This document shows, piece by piece, positions 16,804 to 22,515 of a stretch of DNA of 25,600 bases. The position numbers and the translations under genes were made by a program. Positions within the stretch are counted from its first letter, which is position 1. Every line of letters begins with the position of its first letter. Source of the stretch: JADHUC01 sp964617665 (GTDB lineage: Bacteria; Planctomycetota; Planctomycetia; Pirellulales; Pirellulaceae); contig CAZUAH010000163.1 in NCBI GenBank assembly GCA_964617665.1, positions 1-25,600 of the forward strand, given 5' to 3'. The notes under the pieces were generated by a model. The model saw only the letters and a program-made list of their open reading frames with translations. It did not search any database and had not been told where the DNA came from.

Positions 16804-16823
16804 AGCGGTCCCGAAGGACCGCT
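16804..16823. promoter_or_regulatory. GC-rich hairpin in the divergent leader region
   Basis: AGCGGTCC and GGACCGCT form a perfect 8-bp stem with loop CGAA on the plus strand. On the minus strand the loop is TTCG closed by C-G, the classic extra-stable C(UUCG)G tetraloop. It lies in the expected 5' leader of either divergent gene. No T-tract follows, so RNA stabilisation or attenuation is speculative. Confidence 0.5.
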
Positions 16824-16894
16824 CGTCCATCAGGGGAAGTGTCCGCCGATTCCTGTTGTCGTTGTCCACCCTTTGGCTATAAGGAGGCTTTGAC

Positions 16895-17542
16895 ATGACG
16901 CGATGTGTACTTATCGGACTGTTTGCCATCGTATCCTGTATTGCTGCGCCGAAGCCGGTATGCGGCGATCAACTGGCGGATACAAAAGCCGCCCTCGAAA
17001 AAGCTCGTTTACAGATCGCAGAATTGAAGCAAAAACGTGATAAGACTCAGCTTGAGAACAGCGAAATGGAGGTGGCGTTGAAGAAGCTGGAGCGGGAAAT
17101 GCATGAGCTGAAGAAGGAGCAGGACAACCACGTCGAAAAGCAGCCGACGGACGAGGCCAAGCTGCAGGCGAAAGTCGAGTTGTACGAACGGAGGCTGGCC
17201 GCGAAAGACGCAGGACAATCCGTACTCAAAAGGGAGATTCTCGATCTAAAGCGTGAAGTCGCCGTACACAAAACCCAACTTGAACGTGTAGTGAAGGATA
17301 GCGTTTTGCTTCGGAAAGAGCTGAGCCGTGTGCTTGACGTTCTGTCGACTTCGCTCACTAACAGAAGTCCCGCCGTGCGGATTTGGGGAAGCTACCATAT
17401 CTCATACATGCAAGCGATGGGCGACGGCAGGAGACTACGCCTCTTGAAAGACCTGACGGAGGACTCGGATCCGGCGGTGCGTGACGAGGCGACCAAGGCA
17501 ATCGACAGAATAGAGGCCGAGAAGCGGACGACCGCGGAATAG
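16895..17542 (+). CDS. Secreted coiled-coil protein with C-terminal HEAT-like segment, function unknown
   Basis: A 215-residue exported protein: signal peptide residues ~1-24 (VLIGLFAIVSCIAAPKPVCG). Residues ~26-155 are a long charged heptad region (ALEKARLQIAELKQKRDKTQ, ALKKLEREMHELKKEQDNHV, LKREILDLKREVAVHKTQLE), predicting an extended coiled coil. Residues ~160-210 (RSPAVRIWGSYHISYM, LKDLTEDSDPAVRDEATKAI) look like one or two HEAT-like helical repeats. The ribosome binding site is very strong (AAGGAGG, seven bases before ATG 16895). No enzyme motif is present. It is divergent from the CobW-like gene and convergent with the DUF3786 gene. Its role could be structural or periplasmic scaffolding; I do not recognise the family. 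Confidence 0.8.
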   Translation: MTRCVLIGLFAIVSCIAAPKPVCGDQLADTKAALEKARLQIAELKQKRDKTQLENSEMEVALKKLEREMHELKKEQDNHVEKQPTDEAKLQAKVELYERRLAAKDAGQSVLKREILDLKREVAVHKTQLERVVKDSVLLRKELSRVLDVLSTSLTNRSPAVRIWGSYHISYMQAMGDGRRLRLLKDLTEDSDPAVRDEATKAIDRIEAEKRTTAE

Positions 17543-17575
17543 AGAGTGGCCAGTCGTTCTTCCTCGTGTCGGCTT

Positions 17576-18391
17576 TCACTGAACGGGTTGTGCCAGGCCA
17601 TGCCGCAAGGCGATCTTCTCGAGCATTACTACGAACCCTGTGCCGAGAAGATAGACGGATTCGATGTTCAGATTCTCTGTCGCGGTCGAATCGAAGAAGA
17701 GGTTGAGATTCGATTCGAGTCCGTCTTCCGGCTCCCAGTACCGGATCAAGATTGGGACTTTTGGAAGAGGGTATAGGACAAACGAGAGGTGAGACGAGTG
17801 GCGGTTCTCGACAGGCCTTCCGAATAGGCCGATGATGTCCTGGAAGAGATCCGCATCGTCATCAGCAAGTCTTCTGCAAGGCATCTCGCACATCTGCGCA
17901 AAAAGTGGATATCGCGCTGCCCCGCCTTCTAGATCTCTGTATGAAACCCAGTTTCCGGAGGGTGACGTCCCTGCGCCGTCAACTACGTAGTCCAACACCG
18001 GTATCGCTAACCACCCGTGGACGTGGATCGCGGTCGCTATGTTCCCGTCTACATCAATACTGAAGTCCTTGCCGAGAGACTTCAGCGTGAGTTTTCCATC
18101 CGAGAAGGTCGCTCCCAATCTGTGCGCTGCTGCGGGAAGATCAATCGAGGCGATCCTCCTTTGCAGCGGTTCGATCGAAGCGAATGGGTCCTCGATCTGA
18201 GGTGTCGGCCGATCAATTGGTCCGGAAAACTGCGCGACGATCTCGCCGCCCAACTTCGGGCACTCGTCAAGCTGTTTCTGGCCGTTACACACCGCCACAG
18301 CAAAGGCCATGCACGTCGGTTTGCCGCATTCTCGGCAATTGGAATTGTCGAGCAACTTCAGGATGTCCATCGGGCGGCTGGTTCGAGACAT
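17576..18391 (-). CDS. [4Fe-4S] domain plus DUF3786 protein
   Basis: A 271-residue cytoplasmic protein. Residues ~8-50 are a PF04060-type iron-sulfur domain (C19-RE-C22-GKPT-C27 and C44-P), the fold seen in the CODH/ACS corrinoid protein and electron-transfer subunits. Residues ~80-265 fit DUF3786: RRIASIDLPAAAHRLGATFS, GKDFSIDVDGN, IPVLDYVVDGAGTSPSGNWV, SFVLYPLPKVPILIRYWEPE and the end LGTGFVVMLEKIALRHG. Proteins of this architecture are typical of organisms with anaerobic or corrinoid/C1 metabolism; the reaction is unknown. An in-frame stop lies just upstream, so ATG 18391 is about the furthest start; the SD is weak. It follows nikR by 90 bases on the same strand and is probably co-transcribed. 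Confidence 0.85.
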   Translation of the reverse strand: MSRTSRPMDILKLLDNSNCRECGKPTCMAFAVAVCNGQKQLDECPKLGGEIVAQFSGPIDRPTPQIEDPFASIEPLQRRIASIDLPAAAHRLGATFSDGKLTLKSLGKDFSIDVDGNIATAIHVHGWLAIPVLDYVVDGAGTSPSGNWVSYRDLEGGAARYPLFAQMCEMPCRRLADDDADLFQDIIGLFGRPVENRHSSHLSFVLYPLPKVPILIRYWEPEDGLESNLNLFFDSTATENLNIESVYLLGTGFVVMLEKIALRHGLAQPVQ

Positions 18392-18485
18392 ACGGCGATT
18401 CTTCTCTCAGTAGATAGTCTGCAATGGCGTCATCGCCGATGGTCGGGTGCACCGTCCGCAGCGCGAGACAGTAGTGGGGCTTCAT
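18285..18485 (-). CDS. Possible small overlapping gene between nikR and the DUF3786 gene
   Basis: A 66-residue frame whose ATG overlaps the nikR stop codon as ATGA, the arrangement of translationally coupled genes. Its first ~29 residues (MKPHYCLALRTVHPTIGDDA, then IADYLLREE) look protein-like and mostly use G or C at the third codon position. The rest lies out of frame over the start of the DUF3786 gene and looks like shadow sequence. It may be a real short peptide, or the remnant of an N-terminal extension of the DUF3786 protein separated by a frameshift near 18391-18400. Conservation would decide. Confidence 0.3.
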   Translation of the reverse strand: MKPHYCLALRTVHPTIGDDAIADYLLREESPYVSNQPPDGHPEVARQFQLPRMRQTDVHGLCCGGV

Positions 18486-18895
18486 TCGTGCTGAGCGCTG
18501 GCCATCACCAGTTCGCCTTTATGAATGCCTTTCAGGCCTTTCAACTGCGCGGCGATTTGCTCAAGCCGATTGGCCGGACCGCGGAGGATGATCACTTCCA
18601 GGCAGAGGTCGTGGGTCAGGTGGACGTGCGTTGTCGAGACGATCAGATCGGTGTTGTCATGCTGCAGCTTCGTGAGACGTTTTCCCAGATGCGTATGGTG
18701 GTGATCGTAAACTAAGGTCAACGTACCGGCGACCTCATGACTCCCTGTCTCCCAGGCGCGACCTGTGAGTCGTTCGCGAATCAGTTGACGGACTGCTTCG
18801 CTACGAGTCGCAAGCTGCTCCTGACGGCAGTATTCATCGAATTTCTCAAGCAGGTCCTCCTCGACGGAAACGGTAAAGCGAGCGATTTCAGACAT
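18482..18895 (-). CDS. nikR: Nickel-responsive transcriptional regulator NikR
   Basis: A 137-residue ribbon-helix-helix metalloregulator. The N-terminus (ARFTVSVEEDLLEKFDEYC, RSEAVRQLIRERL) is the DNA-binding RHH domain. The C-terminus is the ACT-like nickel domain, with the four square-planar Ni ligands in exact family spacing: H79 (LQHDNTD), H90 and H92 (THVHLTHD) and C98 (LCLEV), matching H76/H87/H89/C95 of the E. coli protein. NikR binds nickel and then represses, or in some bacteria activates, nickel uptake or nickel-enzyme genes. No nickel transporter is present in the window, so its local targets may be the divergent DUF1559-FmdE pair and its own operon with the DUF3786 gene. The ribosome binding site is weak. 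Confidence 0.93.
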   Translation of the reverse strand: MSEIARFTVSVEEDLLEKFDEYCRQEQLATRSEAVRQLIRERLTGRAWETGSHEVAGTLTLVYDHHHTHLGKRLTKLQHDNTDLIVSTTHVHLTHDLCLEVIILRGPANRLEQIAAQLKGLKGIHKGELVMASAQHE

Positions 18896-18985
18896 GGGCG
18901 GCTCTTAAGGTCAGCGCTGATCGCGAGATGGAGGTCGGAAGCAGGCGCAGGCTGCGTCCTTCCGATGCCCCGGAGAAACGTCCCT

Positions 18986-19014
18986 AACATAACCAAATAG
19001 CCTCTTGTGGACAA
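18986..19014 (-). promoter_or_regulatory. Candidate nikR promoter
   Basis: On the minus strand, TTGTCC (plus-strand 19009-19014), a 17-base spacer and TATGTT (plus-strand 18986-18991) match a sigma70-like promoter ~90 bases upstream of nikR. Its -35 overlaps the -35 of the opposing promoter by two bases. Confidence 0.35.
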
Positions 19015-19033
19015 CGAACCTGTTTACTATGCT
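19005..19033 (+). promoter_or_regulatory. Candidate promoter for the DUF1559-FmdE pair
   Basis: TTGTGG (19005-19010), a 17-base spacer and TATGCT (19028-19033) lie ~60 bases upstream of the DUF1559 start and point away from nikR. The box overlaps the proposed nikR -35, so one regulator could control both. Confidence 0.35.
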
Positions 19034-19044
19034 TTCGTGTGAAG

Positions 19045-19070
19045 TATGATTAATAAATAATCCATATGAT
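19045..19070. promoter_or_regulatory. AT-rich operator-like region between nikR and the DUF1559 gene
   Basis: It contains a perfect inverted repeat, GATTA-N5-TAATC (19048-19062), and TATGAT repeated directly at 19045-19050 and 19065-19070, 20 bases or about two helical turns apart. The first repeat sits in GTATGA (19044-19049), identical to one half-site of the E. coli NikR operator, but the matching TCATAC half is not present at the expected spacing. It is a candidate regulator site only. Confidence 0.3.
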
Positions 19071-19090
19071 CACAGGATAGGGACTGAGAG

Positions 19091-20080
19091 ATGTTGAGAA
19101 GAAAGGCTGCATTTACTCTCATCGAACTGCTGGTGGTGATCGCCATCATCGGTATTCTGGTCGCCCTGCTATTGCCGGCGATTCAGGCAGCCAGGGGCGC
19201 GGCACGACGGATGAGTTGTGAGAACAATCTCAAGCAGATCGGTTTGGCCTTGCACAACCATGAGTCGACGCATGAGTGTCTTCCTCCAGCAATCGAAGAC
19301 AGAGTTACCGACGCTTTTCCGTCCGTGGCGCCAAGGATGTACCGTTGGTCCGCGCTGGCAAAACTCACGCCCTATCTGGAGCAGTCTACGATCCACAACC
19401 AACTGAACCTCGATGTGCCACTCTATTGTCCCCCTTCTTTTCCACCCAGCTATGTGCATCCGGATAACGTCGATCCGGTTTCGTGCAACGTTAGCACGTT
19501 TCGTTGTCCAAGCGATCACGGAGAACGCGCCTACGACTGGGCCGGGCCGAGCAACTACTGCGCGTCATATGGGAGTGGCGTGAACGACGGTTCCTACGTG
19601 AAAGCCGATGGAATTTTCTACGTCGACTCGAAAACCGCCCCTGCCGACGTGCTGGATGGGCTATCAAATACGGTTGCCTTTGCCGAAACTTTGGTTGGGT
19701 CAGGCGCGCCGGGCAGTACCCTAGGAGCGGAATTGGCCGAGGGGCGTCTAGCTGAGATCATGGTTCGATTGATGGGCACGCCGTTGAGTGAAACCGCATG
19801 CGGCGATCCTTCTCGTCCGACATCCAATGTTCGCGGCGCGGTTTGGGCGGATGGGTTGGCTTGGGCGTCCGGCTACAATCACTGGCGAACGCCCAACGCA
19901 CCGGTCGCCGACTGTTGTTCGTTCTTGGGCGTTTGGAAGGCCGCTCGAAGCCGGCATCCGGGCGGTGTGAACGTCCTGATGTGCGACGGTTCCGTGCGAT
20001 TCGTTGGCGATTCCATCGGGCTGTCGGTCTGGCGTGGTCTTGGCTCGCGGAGTGGTGGCGAAGTGCCGCAGTCTTTCTGA
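19091..20080 (+). CDS. DUF1559 prepilin-type protein
   Basis: A 329-residue protein of the planctomycete DUF1559 family. The N-terminus carries the type IV pilin/pseudopilin leader: a short basic leader, then AFTLIELLVVIAIIGILVAL with conserved E5 of the mature helix, followed by RRMSCENNLKQIGLALHNHE. The C-terminus ends in HPGGVNVLMCDGSVRFVGD, the H-x-G-G/DG motif diagnostic for the family. Such proteins are probably processed by prepilin peptidase and displayed in the envelope; their biochemical function is unknown and planctomycetes carry many copies. The start has a TAGGGA/GAGAG purine stretch upstream. It is followed after 79 bases by the FmdE-domain gene and is divergent from nikR. Confidence 0.93.
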   Translation: MLRRKAAFTLIELLVVIAIIGILVALLLPAIQAARGAARRMSCENNLKQIGLALHNHESTHECLPPAIEDRVTDAFPSVAPRMYRWSALAKLTPYLEQSTIHNQLNLDVPLYCPPSFPPSYVHPDNVDPVSCNVSTFRCPSDHGERAYDWAGPSNYCASYGSGVNDGSYVKADGIFYVDSKTAPADVLDGLSNTVAFAETLVGSGAPGSTLGAELAEGRLAEIMVRLMGTPLSETACGDPSRPTSNVRGAVWADGLAWASGYNHWRTPNAPVADCCSFLGVWKAARSRHPGGVNVLMCDGSVRFVGDSIGLSVWRGLGSRSGGEVPQSF

Positions 20081-20159
20081 GGTGAGCCGAGGCTGGACTT
20101 ATTGTGATCGGGGGCGGTGAGAGTCCCACAGAATTCCCTGCGAACGGAAAGGTCGAGTG

Positions 20160-20741
20160 ATGCTGCGAAGTATGATCCTACTGTGTGTTTGTGGAGTCGC
20201 GAGCGCTGACGAGGGGCTCAAGCCCCAACTGCCGCAGCCCGATTACGAGCGTCTGGATTCCGATCCCAAGTGGCTTGCATACGCCGCCCAGTTCCATGGA
20301 CACCTCGGGCCGTGGGCGACCGCTGGGATACGAATGGGAATGGCCGGTGTCCGTCACGTGGGTGCCAGGGGCTATTTTGACGTTCAGGTGACTTGCGAAG
20401 GCCCTTGTGTCAAGCCGCCCAAGTCTTGTTTTCTCGACGGACTGCAAGTAGCAACGGGCGCCACGTTGGGGAAAAGGAACCTATCCTGGGAAGAAGCGGA
20501 TGGGATCGTTGTTCGCGTCAAGAACACTGAAACCAGCCGACAGGCGGAGATTCGGCCCACGGCAGAACTCTTGGAACTGCTCAGTTCGTTCAAACCGCGT
20601 CCAAAAAGCGACCACGCGAAGGCCGCCGATCACGACAAGCGGCGTGATCCGGACCACGTGCTGGAAGCTCTCGCCCGAAAAATCGCTGCCATGCCCGATC
20701 AGAGAATCCTGACCGTGAGCCAGTCCGGCACGCACGAGTAG
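20160..20741 (+). CDS. Secreted FmdE-domain protein (formylmethanofuran dehydrogenase subunit E-like)
   Basis: A 193-residue protein with a short signal-like N-terminus (MLRSMILLCVCGVASAD), so probably periplasmic. The FmdE domain spans ~35-150: FHGHLGPWATAGIRMGMAG (canonical FHGHxCPG, with the Cys replaced by Gly at residue 50), CEGPC, PPKSCFLDG and GLQVATGATLGKRNL (canonical GCTLGKGNL, with the Cys replaced by Ala). Family members bind metal through these His/Cys positions. This one keeps H46, H48 and the Cys of PPKSC. The C-terminus is Lys/His/Asp rich (KSDHAKAADHDKRRDPDH) and might also bind metal. It is unlikely to be a true methanofuran dehydrogenase subunit since no fmd/fwd genes are nearby. 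ATG 20160 follows AAAGG by seven bases; an adjacent GTG at 20157 is in frame. Confidence 0.85.
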   Translation: MLRSMILLCVCGVASADEGLKPQLPQPDYERLDSDPKWLAYAAQFHGHLGPWATAGIRMGMAGVRHVGARGYFDVQVTCEGPCVKPPKSCFLDGLQVATGATLGKRNLSWEEADGIVVRVKNTETSRQAEIRPTAELLELLSSFKPRPKSDHAKAADHDKRRDPDHVLEALARKIAAMPDQRILTVSQSGTHE

Positions 20742-20827
20742 AGATCCAGTTCCGCTTCGGCAAGGCCCAATCATCATGACATGGGGCACAGAGCCTACTG
20801 GATCGTCCATCGATCACTGTCAGATTG

Positions 20828-20904
20828 GGTGGCCGGGGCTGGACTGAGCTTCAGCGAGGGAAGCCCCGGGGTTTCGGGCTTGCGCCCTCCAACCCCGCCA
20901 CCTG
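20828..20904 (+). repeat. ~77-bp dispersed palindromic repeat, copy B
   Basis: GTGGCCGGGGCTGG near the left end pairs imperfectly with CCAACCCCGCCACC (20889-20902). The centre is an almost perfect palindrome, GAAGCCCCGGGGTTTC (20860-20875). The same blocks occur inverted at 13626-13702. It lies in the gap between the FmdE-like gene and a decayed regulator fragment, consistent with a mobile or REP-like intergenic repeat. Confidence 0.65.
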
Positions 20905-20941
20905 GCCTCAGCCTACCTGACAAATACCGGTAGCCGTACCA

Positions 20942-21076
20942 CTACATGTCCGTCGCGATTTCGATGGCCCGCCGCTTGTAGATCAGCGAGCGGCGGCTGA
21001 TTCCCATTCTCTTTGCGGCGTGCGTTCGACTGCCGTTGCACGCTTCGAGTGTAGCGAAGGCCGCGGTTCGTTCGAA
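20942..21076 (-). pseudogene. C-terminal remnant of an NtrC-type sigma54 activator (Fis-like HTH)
   Basis: On the minus strand, the last 44 residues of an open frame (FATLEACNGSRTHAAKRMGI, then SRRSLIYKRRAIEIATDM) are a clear HTH_8/Fis-type helix-turn-helix, as found at the very end of NtrC-family response regulators. No AAA+ sigma54-interaction domain or receiver domain precedes it; the in-frame sequence upstream to 21169 is unrelated Arg/Ser-rich sequence. This indicates a truncated gene left after deletion or insertion. A short stand-alone HTH protein starting at 21169 is less likely. Confidence 0.6.
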
Positions 21077-21418
21077 TTGACGGCCACGGTCGGCATCGGA
21101 AAAGGGGGCGCGTGAAACGCGTCTGTCGGCTGAATTACCACGGAATGCCGCAGAAAAATGGGGATTCAACCGGCGTGGAGAGTTCGCGTACGATCCGCTA
21201 CTTAACTCGCTTCAGGAAAACGAGTTACGTTTTCGGTCGTGACCCTCAATTTGCGGTCTCACCGAATGAGCGATGAAAAGTTTCCCAAGATGGACCGTTT
21301 CTTGGCTTTTCCACGCCCGCATTTCTTCCTGGTTTGCGATTAGTGATATAGACGGAGTTCTCGAAGGTTATGCACGACGCGCGTCTTCCGTATTCACGTC
21401 TCGCCAGAGGAGTGCCGT
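21077..21418. other. Non-coding stretch between the HTH remnant and the winged-helix-like gene
   Basis: No supported gene. A small inverted repeat, AACTCG (21204-21209) and CGAGTT (21221-21226), could be a weak hairpin. An AGAGGAG ribosome binding site for the next gene lies at its end. Otherwise nothing recognisable; it may include eroded sequence of the former regulator gene. Confidence 0.4.
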
Positions 21419-22177
21419 ATGGCTCGGCATCGCCTGCAGGACAGTTCCTCCGACGTGCATCCAAAACGCGTCCACAGCCCGGCGGATGGCAACATGGCCC
21501 CGAAGTTCGGGCCTGCGCTGGCGTTGTTGTTGGAGGCATTCGAATACGCCGAACAAACCAGTGGCGACCGTTGGGAATTCGCCGTTGAGATCCAGCACCT
21601 TCGCAAGCTCGGTCTTTCGCGCAACGATCTTCGCTGGCTTGTGCGCATGCAGTTTGTCGAACACGCCCGGGAGGTGACGGTACGGGGCAACGATGGTCGC
21701 GAGTTCCAATCGACCGGCGACTTGACGTTCACAAAACGCACGTGCTTCGTTCTGACGCCCGACGGAGTTGATGTGGCCCGCCAAGCTTGTGATCTTGGCT
21801 CGGACCAGCCGCCGCGTACGTTCGTGATTCGGGTCCCAGATAGACCAGACGTCACTGCCAAGCCTTCGGTACCCAGATGGGATGCGGAGCAACGTGTACT
21901 CTCTCTCGACGGGCGAGTCGTAAAGAGTTTCAAATGGTACGCCAAGAATCAAGAGATCGTCTTGGCGGTGTTCGAAGAAGAGGGTTGGCCGGTACGGATC
22001 GACGACCCGTTGCCACCGCAGCCCGAACAGGATTCCAAACGTCGTTTGAGTGACACGATCAAATGTCTGAATCGCAAACAACAGAACTCACTCATCCGCT
22101 TCCGCAGCGACGGCAAGGGTGAAGGCGTCGTCTGGGAAATCGTCGAACAAGACGGTTCCAACGGCCAAGACGGCTGA
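21419..22177 (+). CDS. Planctomycete protein of unknown function with winged-helix-like modules
   Basis: A 252-residue soluble protein without signal peptide. AGAGGAG six bases before ATG 21419 supports this start; an internal ATG at 21494 (MAPKFGPALALLLEAFEYAE) is where family similarity seems to begin. Residues ~35-125 resemble a winged helix: helices FAVEIQHLRKLGLSRNDLRW and LVRMQFVEHA, then a beta wing ending in TCFVLTPDGVDVARQ. Residues ~170-245 form a second module: VLSLDGRVVKSFKWYAKNQE, IVLAVFEEEGWPVRIDDPLP, LSDTIKCLNRKQQNSLIRF and GEGVVWEIV. From memory, this second module recurs in planctomycete genomes without an assigned function. A DNA-binding role is inferred from the fold only. 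No linked operon partner is visible. Confidence 0.7.
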   Translation: MARHRLQDSSSDVHPKRVHSPADGNMAPKFGPALALLLEAFEYAEQTSGDRWEFAVEIQHLRKLGLSRNDLRWLVRMQFVEHAREVTVRGNDGREFQSTGDLTFTKRTCFVLTPDGVDVARQACDLGSDQPPRTFVIRVPDRPDVTAKPSVPRWDAEQRVLSLDGRVVKSFKWYAKNQEIVLAVFEEEGWPVRIDDPLPPQPEQDSKRRLSDTIKCLNRKQQNSLIRFRSDGKGEGVVWEIVEQDGSNGQDG

Positions 22178-22206
22178 CAACGTGTCTTCATGTCTTCACT
22201 TCAGTC

Positions 22207-22227
22207 CCCTCTCCCGCTGGGAGAGGG
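22207..22227. repeat. Short palindromic repeat after the winged-helix-like gene
   Basis: CCCTCTCCC-GCT-GGGAGAGGG is a perfect 9-bp stem with a 3-base loop, followed by a further CTAGGGAGAGGG, 29 bases after the stop codon of the preceding gene. This is a widely dispersed bacterial intergenic repeat type and could also act as a terminator hairpin, though no T-run follows. Confidence 0.7.
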
Positions 22228-22357
22228 CTAGGGAGAGGGATTGCGGAATTGACTTACCCTTTTCGCGGGCCAACCTCCTTCCATTCCCCTTGCCTTCCGT
22301 AGCCCCCATCGCGCCGATGTTTCTAATGAACCCGTCTGCGTCATTATGTTTCGTCAT

Positions 22358-22491
22358 TAGAGGGTATTTCGAAACCACGACATCCACATTTCGTGAGCCG
22401 TAGGCGCTAGCCTCGGGCCTTTCCTGCGTGAGCCAAATCGCCACGCCGCCCGACGCTAGCGCGTTCGGCTCAGGTTTTGAAATGCCCTCTA
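22358..22491. mobile_element. 134-bp nested-palindrome MITE-like element with TA ends
   Basis: Outer arms 22358-22375 and 22474-22491 are inverted repeats matching at 16 of 18 positions. Inner arms 22394-22417 and 22449-22472 match at 21 of 24 positions (TGAGCCG.AGGCGCTAGC type). The ends read TAGAGGG and CCCTCTA, so a TA dinucleotide flanks each side, as expected for nonautonomous elements moved by IS630/Tc1-mariner transposases. No transposase is encoded. It sits immediately upstream of the papain-like gene and may have separated that gene from its original promoter. Confidence 0.7.
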
Positions 22492-22515
22492 GATATTTCG
22501 TCCTTACTCCTCGCC

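Noticed and set aside
19037..19074. TGTGA...TCACA pair as a CRP-like or NikR site
   Set aside because: The half-sites are 27 bases apart, too far for a single CRP or NikR operator; retained only as part of a general operator-like region.
22119..22403. 94-codon frame crossing the CCCTCTCCC palindrome
   Set aside because: It overlaps a dispersed repeat and the end of the preceding gene in another frame; composition matches translated repeat.
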